Of a DNA stretch of 64,000 bases, positions 8,346 through 18,141 are shown piece by piece. Source of the DNA: Gammaproteobacteria bacterium. GTDB taxonomy: Bacteria > Pseudomonadota > Gammaproteobacteria > Pseudomonadales > Azotimanducaceae_A. Location of the stretch: NCBI GenBank assembly GCA_012960755.1, contig DUAT01000041.1:43103-107102 (forward strand), in the 5' to 3' direction. Position 1 is the first letter of the stretch, and every line of letters begins with the position of its first letter. The translations under genes and the position numbers were made by a program. A model generated the notes under the pieces. That model did not search any database. It saw only the letters and a program-made list of their open reading frames with translations, and was not told the origin of the DNA.

Positions 8346-10754
8346 TCAGAAAATTTGCTGCAAAGGTTCACCCGTGTCTTCATCTTTCTGATTGGCCAGA
8401 GTGGGGGAATCTGGCGTTGAATGCGGCGCAGCATCCGGGGCATATTCTTCCCTGAACATCTCGAAAATAGCGTTTGGGTCATTGGTATTTGCCCGATATC
8501 CAGTTAACGGGTCTATTCTCAATTTTACCAGCTTGTCGGGAAAGGGGAGAGTGGAAGATTCATTTTCCGGTGGCAGTGCCTCCTTCATGTAGGCTATCCA
8601 GGTTTCGATCGGGGTAGTGGAGCCCCATTCTCGTCGACCTACCGGGCTGTTGTTGTCGAATCCCGCCCAGGTCGTTGTGACCAGGTCGTGGGTAAATCCT
8701 GAAAACCAGATATCAGCATCGTTTGTGGTGCCAGTTTTCCCTTTCAAGTCTCGTCGTTTGAGTGCCCGAAAAGCCTTAGTGCCGGTTCCCCGGACAATGA
8801 CATCGGATAAAATGCTGTTCATGACATAAGCAACCCTGGGCTCAATGATACGTTTTGCCTGAGGTAGCTCGAGGCAATCTGCGTCCTGGCAGACCGTGGC
8901 AGGTTGAGCCAGGAAAACGGTGTCATCATTGATCGACGTGATCTCCGAAATGACGTGAGGATCTACCTTGAAACCCCCGTTTGCGAAAGCCGCATATCCC
9001 GTTGCGACTTCCAGCGGCGTCAGGGCGATAGTACCGCCACCGAAAGCCAGTTGGACATCGTGCGGAAAGTTACTCGTGTCGAAGCCAAATCGCCTGACGT
9101 AATTGACGACATTACTCGGGCCGAAATCAAGCACTACCCGCAACGAAACAAGGTTAACTGAGCGGTACAACGCTTCCCGTAGCCGGAGATTGCCATGGAA
9201 GACATTGCCGGAATTGCGTGGTCGATAGACCTCTTCCAGCTCACCACCTGGTAAGACGATGGGTGCATCGTTAAACATGGAAGCTGCCGTCAAGCCGTTT
9301 TCCATCGCACCTGCGTAATAGAATGGCTTGAAATTCGAGCCCGGTTGACGCTGGGCCTGGTTCGCATGGTTATACTGCCTGGCTCTGAAATCGTAACCAC
9401 CGACGAGGGCTACAATGGCACCATTGTTTGGGTTAAGTGACACCAGGGCACCCTGAATATCGGGTACTTGGCCGAGTGAAAACTCTCCTGCCTCGGATTC
9501 CTCGTATCTGATAACGTCGCCAATATTGACGATATCCCCGGCGATTTTTGGCTTCGGTCCGCGAGTATCGACATCGATGTATGGCCTGGCCCACTCCAGA
9601 CCTTGCCAGGCAATGGTAACGACTTCCTGGGATTGCGTCAGAACGTCTACTTCCGACTCCCGGACAGCGATAACGATACCGGGTGACTGGTTGCCGAGTA
9701 TCTGGGAATTCTCGAGGGTTTCGACAAAGTTTGTGGGATAACCATATTCAGGGGCAACGATGAACTCTTCTGTCCCATCGATATGGCTATGATCCGGTCC
9801 GCGATATCCGTGACGCCGGTCGTATTCGTTTAATTTAACCTGAACCGCCTGTTCTGCCGCTTGCTGTCTGTGACTTTCTATCGTTGTGTGGACGATAAAC
9901 CCGCGTTTGTATGCGTTTGTGCCATATTCTGTAAGTAAGTGCTTGCGTACCATTTCAGCTACATATAAAGCGGGTAGCGCAATATCTCTGCCAAATACTT
10001 CAGTTGTTATGGGCGCATTTACCGCAATCTCGTATTGTTCCTGGATGATTGATTCCTGGCCAAGCATGCGGAATAGCACAAGATTTCGGCGGGCAGTAGC
10101 CCGTTCCGGCCCATTAATCGGGTTGCCTTTTTCAGGTGCCTGGGGCACGCCTGCCAGCATGGCTAATTGCGCCAGGCTCAATTCACCGGCGTCTTTGCCA
10201 TAGTAGGTTTGGGCAGCTGCCTGAATGCCAAAGGCGTGCTTTCCGAACGGGATAATGTTCAGGTATAGCGTCAGGATCTCTTCCTTGCTGAGTTCGCGTT
10301 CGATCTTTAGAGCCAGAAGCATTTCCTTGAACTTGCGTATGAACCTGACTTCACTTTGGCCTGAGATATTCTTTACCAGTTGCATGGTGATTGTGCTGGC
10401 ACCGGTCTTGATTGAACCCTTGTTTCGAATCAGCTGCCAGGCTGCATTGGCGACGGTGATGATATCGATGCCACTGTGCTCAAAGAACCGTTTGTCCTCA
10501 GTATCGAGCAGGGCGCGGATAAACAGGGGGGGTATCTGATCGTAGGTAACCGGGGTGAGGCGTTCGCCGAACTCTTGAATTAGCTTGTTATCTGCAGAAT
10601 ATATTCTTAACGGAGCACGTAGTTTGACGCCCTTGAAGGTGGCAGCGTCGGGGATCTGTGGGTTCAGGTATAGGAATGCGGCGGAAAGAACCAGAACGAT
10701 GCCACTCAATGCGCCAATTATTGTCCAAAGGATGCTGGTTGCAAAGGTTCGCAT
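8346..10754 (-). CDS. mrcA: Penicillin-binding protein 1A (bifunctional murein synthase)
   Basis: This inner-membrane enzyme polymerises and cross-links peptidoglycan. It has 802 residues from the ATG at 10752-10754. One N-terminal membrane anchor (about residues 8-30) is followed by the GT51 glycosyltransferase domain with the catalytic EDKRFFEHSGID motif and GASTITMQLVKN. The transpeptidase domain has the serine motif SNFK, the SVN motif (RSVNLVSL) and the KTGTT motif. A class A PBP insert domain lies between them. The C-terminal tail is rich in Asp, Pro and Ser. It is divergent from pilM across a 328-base gap and known in Pseudomonas as ponA, which lies in the same place. Confidence 0.96.
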   Translation of the reverse strand: MRTFATSILWTIIGALSGIVLVLSAAFLYLNPQIPDAATFKGVKLRAPLRIYSADNKLIQEFGERLTPVTYDQIPPLFIRALLDTEDKRFFEHSGIDIITVANAAWQLIRNKGSIKTGASTITMQLVKNISGQSEVRFIRKFKEMLLALKIERELSKEEILTLYLNIIPFGKHAFGIQAAAQTYYGKDAGELSLAQLAMLAGVPQAPEKGNPINGPERATARRNLVLFRMLGQESIIQEQYEIAVNAPITTEVFGRDIALPALYVAEMVRKHLLTEYGTNAYKRGFIVHTTIESHRQQAAEQAVQVKLNEYDRRHGYRGPDHSHIDGTEEFIVAPEYGYPTNFVETLENSQILGNQSPGIVIAVRESEVDVLTQSQEVVTIAWQGLEWARPYIDVDTRGPKPKIAGDIVNIGDVIRYEESEAGEFSLGQVPDIQGALVSLNPNNGAIVALVGGYDFRARQYNHANQAQRQPGSNFKPFYYAGAMENGLTAASMFNDAPIVLPGGELEEVYRPRNSGNVFHGNLRLREALYRSVNLVSLRVVLDFGPSNVVNYVRRFGFDTSNFPHDVQLAFGGGTIALTPLEVATGYAAFANGGFKVDPHVISEITSINDDTVFLAQPATVCQDADCLELPQAKRIIEPRVAYVMNSILSDVIVRGTGTKAFRALKRRDLKGKTGTTNDADIWFSGFTHDLVTTTWAGFDNNSPVGRREWGSTTPIETWIAYMKEALPPENESSTLPFPDKLVKLRIDPLTGYRANTNDPNAIFEMFREEYAPDAAPHSTPDSPTLANQKDEDTGEPLQQIF

Positions 10755-10905
10755 CAATGCTCGAAGTTAGATTGTCTGGATGGGTAGTATAAGTGTAATT
10801 GGCAGATGACGGTCGAGAAATTGGTGAAAGTTAATAAAATAGTCACTTTCTTAACAGGTTGCCAAAAATGTGAACCAGAGCAAATAAACATGATAGGTTT
10901 GATCA

Positions 10906-10911
10906 TATAAT
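10906..10911 (+). promoter_or_regulatory. Candidate -10 box in the mrcA-pilM divergent gap
   Basis: A perfect TATAAT stands 172 bases before the pilM start. No good -35 box lies 16-18 bases upstream (only an A-rich segment), so the element may need an activator or be chance in an A/T-rich region. The whole gap 10755-11082 is A/T-rich and holds no gene. Confidence 0.35.
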
Positions 10912-10965
10912 TCGGCACAAATGTCGATTTTATTTGCCCACTTAAAAACCGAAAAAATATAAGTA

Positions 10966-10990
10966 AATGAAGGAATTACGTCACTTCATT
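10966..10990. repeat. Inverted repeat in the pilM leader region
   Basis: The arms AATGAAG (10966-10972) and CTTCATT (10984-10990) are exact inverted copies separated by 11 bases. They lie between the candidate TATAAT and pilM. This could be a regulator site or a leader hairpin; there is no T run, so it is not a terminator. Confidence 0.35.
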
Positions 10991-11073
10991 CAATTAAATT
11001 GTTTGCTCTTAGGTTAAGAGTGGTATCTAATGTGATCTTTCACGTATCGCACGTAAGTATGTGTACTGAATAG

Positions 11074-12153
<1,080 letters not shown>

Positions 12154-12723
12154 ATGGCCGACATAAAAATTAACCTGCTGCCGTGGCGAGAAGAGCTACG
12201 GGAGGAGAAGAAACAGGAATTCTTACGCATACTTGTCAGCGTAGTGGTGTTCGCAGGTGTGATTGTTTTTGGTGTTGATCGTTTTTACAACAACTCAATA
12301 GATACCCAAAATGACCGGAACAGTTTCCTGACGAGTGAAATTAAGGTTCTTGAAGAGAAAATTTCAGAAATCAAACAGCTGCAGAAAACACGTAACGAGC
12401 TACTCTCACGCATGCAGGTAATTCAGGAATTGCAGGGTAACCGCCCTATCATCGTGCGCCTTTTTGATGAATTGGCACGCAAACTTTCAGATCGTGTTTT
12501 TTTCCAAAAAGTTGTTTTGAAAGGCAAAGCGATCGCTATCCAGGGAGTCGCCGAATCCAACAATCGTATTTCGAGCCAGCTAAGAAATTTTGAGGATTCT
12601 GCCTGGTTTACAACACCTAATGTGACCGCGATCAAGGCGGATACCAGTTTTGGCCCACAGGCCAGTAAGTTTTCCCTGAGCGTTAGTCAAGCGACCCCGG
12701 TGAAAGAAGGCGAGGCGGATTAG
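12154..12723 (+). CDS. pilN: Type IV pilus assembly protein PilN
   Basis: PilN is a bitopic inner-membrane protein that links the PilM ring to PilO. The protein has 189 residues. The conserved N-terminal peptide INLLPWREE (residues 5-13), which inserts into PilM, is present. One membrane helix follows at about residues 27-45, then a coiled-coil region and a small periplasmic ferredoxin-like domain. The ATG follows the pilM stop directly with no gap, so translation is probably coupled. Confidence 0.94.
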   Translation: MADIKINLLPWREELREEKKQEFLRILVSVVVFAGVIVFGVDRFYNNSIDTQNDRNSFLTSEIKVLEEKISEIKQLQKTRNELLSRMQVIQELQGNRPIIVRLFDELARKLSDRVFFQKVVLKGKAIAIQGVAESNNRISSQLRNFEDSAWFTTPNVTAIKADTSFGPQASKFSLSVSQATPVKEGEAD

Positions 12724-12726
12724 CAA

Positions 12727-13356
12727 ATGGCATTTTCAGAAGACATGCTAGAAAGCTTAAAGAACTTTGATACCGATCAGCTTAGTGACCTGAACCAGGT
12801 TGGTTCCTGGCCGGTAGCAGTCAAAGTCATCATTTGGTCACTTGTCTTTATGGGCGCTCTAGGCGCGGGTTATTTCTTCCATGTGACCAATCTGCAGGCC
12901 GAATTAACAAAGGTGCAAAGATCAGAAATGAATCTTCGGACCGACTATGAAAAGAAATATATGCAGGCGATTCATTTGGATGGCTACAGGAAGCAGCAAA
13001 TTGAAATGGAGGAGTCATTCCAGGCAATTGTCAGGCAGTTACCGGCTGATACAGAAATTCCGGGGTTGATTGAAGATATCACTCTGGTAGGGCTAAAAAA
13101 TGGCCTGTCGTTCACAAGTATCGATTTGCAGAAAGAAGTAAAGCACGAATTTTACATTGAGAAACCCATCAAAATTGTTGTCAACGGAACCTATCACGAG
13201 CTTGGTTCGTTTGTCAGCGATGTCGCTGATTTGTCCCGTATCGTTACTTTGCATGATTTTACAATTGCTCCGGCGAAAGCAAGCAAAGGTACAGCCGGGT
13301 TGTTAACCATGCAGATTCTGGCCCGGACCTACCGATACAATGATGATAAAAGTTGA
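12727..13356 (+). CDS. pilO: Type IV pilus assembly protein PilO
   Basis: PilO pairs with PilN in the periplasm to form the alignment complex. The protein has 209 residues. A short cytoplasmic start is followed by one membrane helix (about residues 30-52, VIIWSLVFMGALGAGYFFHV). A coiled coil comes next, then the periplasmic domain with LPADTEIPGLIEDITLVGL and the FVSDVADLSRIVTLHDF block, typical of PilO. It starts three bases after pilN stops and ends next to pilP. Confidence 0.94.
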   Translation: MAFSEDMLESLKNFDTDQLSDLNQVGSWPVAVKVIIWSLVFMGALGAGYFFHVTNLQAELTKVQRSEMNLRTDYEKKYMQAIHLDGYRKQQIEMEESFQAIVRQLPADTEIPGLIEDITLVGLKNGLSFTSIDLQKEVKHEFYIEKPIKIVVNGTYHELGSFVSDVADLSRIVTLHDFTIAPAKASKGTAGLLTMQILARTYRYNDDKS

Positions 13357-13358
13357 GG

Positions 13359-13928
13359 ATGCACTACTTGAATCAGCAATACTCACCTATCTCGAACATG
13401 CTTAAACCTTGTCTATTAATAGCCTGTGTGGTTTTGCTTGCTTCGTGTGAGGCGGGTGATGACTATGTTGATATTAAATTATTTATGTCGAAAGTAGAAA
13501 AACAGCCCCGTGGCAGTATCGCCCCTTTACCTGAATTTGAACCTTACCAACCATTTACCTATGGCGCGTCGAACCGTCGTAGCCCATTCGAAGCACCTGT
13601 GGTGGTACAGGTAAAAAGTGAACAACAACGAAGAAACATTGGCGTTAAACCTCCCAAGGACCACGTCAAGCAATACCTTGAACGTTTCAATATTGCTTCT
13701 CTGCAAATGGTGGGGACGCTAGAGCAAAACAATGATACCTGGGCCCTGGTTCAGGACGGCAGTGGAGGCGTTCATAGAGTCCAGGTAGGTGACTACATGG
13801 GCACTGCATGGGGCAAGGTCGACAGTATTAATGATGCAAGGATTGATATCACAGAGATAGTGACGGATGGAGCCCAAGGGTGGCTCCGAAGACCGAGATC
13901 GATAGAATTGAAAGGCGATTCCGATTAG
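13359..13928 (+). CDS. pilP: Type IV pilus lipoprotein PilP
   Basis: PilP is the lipoprotein that joins the PilNO complex to the PilQ secretin. It has 189 residues from the ATG at 13359; a TTG six bases earlier overlaps the pilO stop, and a second ATG at 13398 would give a classic short signal peptide. In every case the lipobox LLASC directs lipid attachment. The C-terminal domain carries LERFNIASLQMVGTL and the VGDYMGTAWGKVDSI segment that binds PilQ. No start has an ideal ribosome site: a GAGG lies directly against the 13359 ATG. Confidence 0.92.
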   Translation: MHYLNQQYSPISNMLKPCLLIACVVLLASCEAGDDYVDIKLFMSKVEKQPRGSIAPLPEFEPYQPFTYGASNRRSPFEAPVVVQVKSEQQRRNIGVKPPKDHVKQYLERFNIASLQMVGTLEQNNDTWALVQDGSGGVHRVQVGDYMGTAWGKVDSINDARIDITEIVTDGAQGWLRRPRSIELKGDSD

Positions 13929-13961
13929 TGAATTGCTCTTCTGCCAAAACAGGGGCGAGAA

Positions 13962-16115
13962 ATGATGTTTGCAAGAGCTAAACAAGTAAAAGGAAAGATA
14001 TACAGGCCAGGTTTGGCCAGGATTGTCGTTTTCTTCTGCCTGGTTTTCAGTCTTACCACGTCGTGGAACGCGATCGCCGAGGTAAACATGGAAAACATAG
14101 AGTTTTCTACTTTGCCAGGCGACAAGATTGAAATTCGTATGCATTTTGATGGCACGCCGCCGTCTCCGACGGGTTATACGATCGAGCAACCAGCTAGAAT
14201 CGCGCTTGACCTGAAGGGCGTTAGCAGTGGCCTTGACTCAAAATACCACCCCCTGGGTAACGGCAATGCACGCAGCGTAACTGTCGTGGAAGCCGGTGAC
14301 CGGACCAGGGTCATTGTCTCGATGACTGAACTGGTGGGGTATTCGACAAGAGTTCAGGGTAACGACTTGCTGGTGCTCGTTGGCAGGCAGGATGGATCCG
14401 GGTATACCTCTGGCGATGGTGGCATTAGTTTCACTGATGGGGTAAAGGAAGAGGTACAAAAGCCGCAGAGAGGCAATCAACCCGTCGTCGAAGATATTGA
14501 TTTTCGCCGTGGAGAACTCGGTGAGGGTCGGGTTATTGTGAAGTTATCAAATCCCGGGGCTGGTGTCGACGTCATTAGTGAAGGCGGGAAAATCAGAGTG
14601 GAATTCAGCGGCACCCATATTCCCGCAAGGCTGCAGCGTCGGTTAGACGTCACAGATTTTGCGACACCTGTACTGACCGTAGATGCGCTGCTGGAAGCGG
14701 ATAACACGATTCTGCTCATTGAGCCAACAGGCGACTATGACTATCTCGCATATCAGGCAGATGACATATTCACACTTGAAGTGAAGCCATTGACAAACGC
14801 TGAACTGGAATCATCTCTCAATGCCATGTTTCGCTTTCGTGGCGAAAAATTGTCTCTCAATTTTCAGGATATTGAAATCAGGTCCGTGCTGCAGTTAATT
14901 GCGGATTTTACAGACCAGAATCTGGTAGCAAGTGACACCGTGAGCGGACGAATTACATTGCGGTTAAAGAATGTTCCCTGGGATCAGGCACTTGATATCA
15001 TTATGAAAACCAAAGGCCTGGACAAACGTGAGATTGGCAATGTACTGATGATAGCACCCGCTGCAGAACTGGCAGCTCGAGAAAAGCTGGAGTTGGAAAG
15101 CAGACAGCAAATTTCTGAGTTGGCACCTTTACGAACAGAGTTCATAAAAGTTCGTTATGCCAATGCCGCAGAGATTTTTGCTTTGTTTGAAAGCAGCGGT
15201 GAAGGCAGCGGTGTCCTGTCCGGTCGCGGAGGGGTGATTGTCGATGAAAGAACCAACTCGATTATATTGACAGAGACTACCGAGAAGATTAATGAGTTTC
15301 GTGCGGTGCTGGAAAAGCTGGACGTACCTGTACGGCAGGTGCTGATTGAAGCGCGAATCGTCACAGCCAGTTCGAATTTCAGCGAATCATTGGGTGTTCG
15401 CTGGGGTGGCCTGGGTTTTGGTACCTATAATAGCAATTCTGTATTGTCCACCAGCGGCGGGTCCCTGACCACGGTGCAGGAGGTACGCGAGTCGCTTGAT
15501 GATGGTGAACTTTCGTTCACCAGTCCGGATCACCTCGTTGTGGATCTTGGTATTAGCGCAGCAGATGCGACTTCGTACGCCATTGGGCTTGTCACAGATA
15601 AGTACTTACTCGATCTGGAAATATCGGCACTTGAAACTTCCGGCCATGCTGAAGTCATCGCACGGCCTAAAGTAATTACCGCGGACAAGCAGGAAGCGAC
15701 CATATCTTCCGGTGTTGAAATCCCCTACCAGGAAGCGTCTTCTAGTGGTGCAACTTCAGTGTCATTTAAGTCTGCGACGTTGGAACTGGCGGTGAAACCG
15801 CAGATTACGCCGGATGATCGGATCATCATGGAGCTGTCGGTTAAGCAGGATACCGTCGGTGCTGTGTTCAACGGCGTGCCAAGTATTAACACCAACAACG
15901 TGAAAACACAGGTTCTGGTTGATAACGGTGAAACCATTGTCCTGGGTGGAATCTTCACCACCCAAACCACGGAATCTGTTACCAAGACGCCTTTCTTTGG
16001 TGATTTACCGTATGTCGGTGCCCTGTTTCGCAGGAGAACTCAATCTGATGACAAACAGGAATTACTCATATTCATAACCCCGAGACTTATCCAGGAATCA
16101 CTGACCAGCCGATAA
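13962..16115 (+). CDS. pilQ: Type IV pilus outer-membrane secretin PilQ
   Basis: PilQ forms the outer-membrane channel for the pilus. The protein has 717 residues. A signal peptide (about residues 1-45) is followed by two AMIN domains that bind peptidoglycan. An STN domain (FRGEKLSLNFQDIEIRSVLQ) and a secretin N domain come next. The C-terminal secretin barrel has VPYQEASS, the VLGGIFTT block and the ending LLIFITPRLI. A GGGGCGAG ribosome site precedes the ATG at 13962. It closes the pil operon; aroK begins 56 bases later, as in Pseudomonas. Confidence 0.96.
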   Translation: MMFARAKQVKGKIYRPGLARIVVFFCLVFSLTTSWNAIAEVNMENIEFSTLPGDKIEIRMHFDGTPPSPTGYTIEQPARIALDLKGVSSGLDSKYHPLGNGNARSVTVVEAGDRTRVIVSMTELVGYSTRVQGNDLLVLVGRQDGSGYTSGDGGISFTDGVKEEVQKPQRGNQPVVEDIDFRRGELGEGRVIVKLSNPGAGVDVISEGGKIRVEFSGTHIPARLQRRLDVTDFATPVLTVDALLEADNTILLIEPTGDYDYLAYQADDIFTLEVKPLTNAELESSLNAMFRFRGEKLSLNFQDIEIRSVLQLIADFTDQNLVASDTVSGRITLRLKNVPWDQALDIIMKTKGLDKREIGNVLMIAPAAELAAREKLELESRQQISELAPLRTEFIKVRYANAAEIFALFESSGEGSGVLSGRGGVIVDERTNSIILTETTEKINEFRAVLEKLDVPVRQVLIEARIVTASSNFSESLGVRWGGLGFGTYNSNSVLSTSGGSLTTVQEVRESLDDGELSFTSPDHLVVDLGISAADATSYAIGLVTDKYLLDLEISALETSGHAEVIARPKVITADKQEATISSGVEIPYQEASSSGATSVSFKSATLELAVKPQITPDDRIIMELSVKQDTVGAVFNGVPSINTNNVKTQVLVDNGETIVLGGIFTTQTTESVTKTPFFGDLPYVGALFRRRTQSDDKQELLIFITPRLIQESLTSR

Positions 16116-16171
16116 GTCATCAATCCGTGTCCGGGCTAGAAAATCGACGCCACCTTGGCTAGAGTGCGGTC

Positions 16172-16717
16172 ATGGATGCAATCGATCACTTCAAGCAAAA
16201 TTTGTTTCTCGTCGGCCCCATGGGGGTTGGCAAAACGACTATTGGGCGCTTACTTGCACAGGAACTTGATCTTGATTTTGTGGATTCGGACCATGAAATT
16301 GAAAATCGAACGGGTACAAACATCGCATGGATCTTCGATGTCGAAGGTGAGGACGGATTTCGTGCCCGTGAGTCGGTCGTTATTGACGAATTGACAAGTA
16401 GAACCGGGGTGCTTATCGCGACCGGTGGAGGTTCTGTGCTGAAGCCGGAAAATCGAAGATGGTTGGTATCCCGGGGCGTCGTTGTGTTTCTAGACACATC
16501 CCTTGAACTACAAATAAAGCGTACCCAGAAAGACAAGAAACGACCCCTGTTGCAGAATGTGGATCATGCAGCGGTGTTGCGTGATTTGAAGTCGAAACGA
16601 CATCCGATCTATGTCGAGATTGCGGATATTCGAGTCTTCGTTGGTGAGGAAAGTGCCAAACAGGTAGTCACCAGCATAATCAAAAAACTAAAAGCACAGG
16701 CTTTACTGAAGGAATAA
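16172..16717 (+). CDS. aroK: Shikimate kinase
   Basis: The enzyme phosphorylates shikimate at O3 with ATP, the fifth step of the shikimate pathway. The protein has 181 residues. Walker A is GPMGVGKTT at about residues 15-23. The shikimate site includes DSDHEIE and the TGGGSVL loop, and the lid carries DKKRPLL. It is separated from aroB by only four bases, and both belong with the pilus operon in the layout known from Pseudomonas and E. coli. Confidence 0.95.
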   Translation: MDAIDHFKQNLFLVGPMGVGKTTIGRLLAQELDLDFVDSDHEIENRTGTNIAWIFDVEGEDGFRARESVVIDELTSRTGVLIATGGGSVLKPENRRWLVSRGVVVFLDTSLELQIKRTQKDKKRPLLQNVDHAAVLRDLKSKRHPIYVEIADIRVFVGEESAKQVVTSIIKKLKAQALLKE

Positions 16718-16721
16718 CGTA

Positions 16722-17807
16722 GTGGAAGTTGTTCATCTCGCTTTGGGTAAACAGAGTTACCCGATCTATATTGGGTCCGGTTTGATATCAAATAGCGGCT
16801 TGATACGAACGGGTGTGGCTGGTAATCGTGTATTGATTGTTACCAATGAAACCATCGCACCTCTTTACGTGGACCGATTAAAAGACACCCTGTCGGGGTT
16901 GGATGTTGATACTGTCGAACTACCCGACGGTGAACGTTTCAAAAACCTTGAGACCCTCAATCTTATATTTGATGTACTACTGACGAATAGTCACAATCGA
17001 AACACAACGATCATCGCCCTCGGGGGTGGAGTGGTTGGAGATACTGCGGGTTTTGCGGCAGCCAGTTATCAGCGTGGCGTGGCATTTATCCAGATACCCA
17101 CGACTTTGCTGTCACAGGTTGACTCTTCCGTGGGTGGAAAAACAGCAGTGAATCATGCGCTCGGCAAAAACATGATTGGTGCATTCCATCAACCACGGGC
17201 GGTTTATATAGACACGGATACATTGCAGTCATTACCCAAACGGGAACTTGTCGCCGGTATGGCAGAAGTCATCAAGCACGGTGCGCTGGCAGACCGTCAG
17301 TATTTCGACTGGCTGGAAGAGTCGGCAGAGAAGTTGTTGAGTCTGGAACCGGACGTCATCACCAAGGCCATAAAGCGAAGTTGCGAAATCAAGGCCCGGA
17401 TTGTTGCTGAAGATGAGCGAGAAACCGGCGTTCGCGCTCTGCTTAATCTGGGTCATACCTTTGGTCACGCGATAGAAAACGGCCTGGGTTATGGTGAGTG
17501 GTTGCATGGAGAAGCCGTGGGCGCAGGTATGGTGATGGCAGCGGATCTCTCGGTTCGACTTGGGTTGTGCGACCGGGCAGACGCGCTACGGCTCAAATCG
17601 CTGATTAAGAGGGTCGGTTTACCTGTCACTCCACCCACTGGGCTGCAAAACCAGCTTCTCGAATTGATGAGCCGTGACAAAAAAGTATCCGACAAGGGTA
17701 TGCGGCTTGTGTTGCTTGAGGAACTCGGCAGGGCCAGGCTTGTTGAAGATATTGACGAAAACAGCCTTCGATCAACGATAAATGCGGGGAAAGATCTGTT
17801 GAAGTAA
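16722..17807 (+). CDS. aroB: 3-dehydroquinate synthase
   Basis: AroB converts DAHP to 3-dehydroquinate, the second step of the shikimate pathway, using NAD and a metal ion. The protein has 361 residues. The NAD site shows [13 protein letters not shown] and [15 protein letters not shown]. The metal ligands fall in the conserved MAEVIKHGA segment and in [12 protein letters not shown] with its two histidines, plus [11 protein letters not shown]. The start is GTG at 16722 with an AAGGAA ribosome site ahead. Confidence 0.96.
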   Translation: MEVVHLALGKQSYPIYIGSGLISNSGLIRTGVAGNRVLIVTNETIAPLYVDRLKDTLSGLDVDTVELPDGERFKNLETLNLIFDVLLTNSHNRNTTIIALGGGVVGDTAGFAAASYQRGVAFIQIPTTLLSQVDSSVGGKTAVNHALGKNMIGAFHQPRAVYIDTDTLQSLPKRELVAGMAEVIKHGALADRQYFDWLEESAEKLLSLEPDVITKAIKRSCEIKARIVAEDERETGVRALLNLGHTFGHAIENGLGYGEWLHGEAVGAGMVMAADLSVRLGLCDRADALRLKSLIKRVGLPVTPPTGLQNQLLELMSRDKKVSDKGMRLVLLEELGRARLVEDIDENSLRSTINAGKDLLK

Positions 17808-18141
17808 TCCCCATTGCGCACTATCAATAGTGAATTAAATATTCTGCTTACAGCCAAATACTGTTACCGCCCCCTCCATGTTAGCCGCCATTAGTCGCTC
17901 ACCCCCATAATCTACCCTGTGATATTGCAGAATGTGAATTGAAGCACATCATAAGATCCATTTACCGATTATTCTTCATGTTGTCTGGTAGCTAGTCGTG
18001 TTAAAGTTATGGTTTTAAATGATATTTTGGATTGGCTACTCTAAGGTTCATTGAAGTTAAAGCTGACTTACAGACGGGGGCGACGAGCCTCGTAAAGTCT
18101 GATGAAGAGTTAGCGTAGTGATTTACAGGAGACAAATAATA
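17808..18141 (+). other. Gene-free leader of the Ig-like lipoprotein gene
   Basis: No gene is seen in these 334 bases. Close to the next gene a small nested fold is possible: outer arms CAGAC (18071-18075) and GTCTG (18097-18101), and inner arms ACGAG (18083-18087) and CTCGT (18089-18093). It does not match a riboswitch class that I recognise. A CACTAT/ATAGTG hairpin near 17823 lacks a T run, so it is not a convincing terminator for aroB. Confidence 0.4.

Noticed and set aside
18071..18101. Possible riboswitch ahead of the Ig-like gene
   Set aside because: The fold is small and no conserved core of a known class (for example c-di-GMP types) is seen. It is kept only as a possible leader structure.
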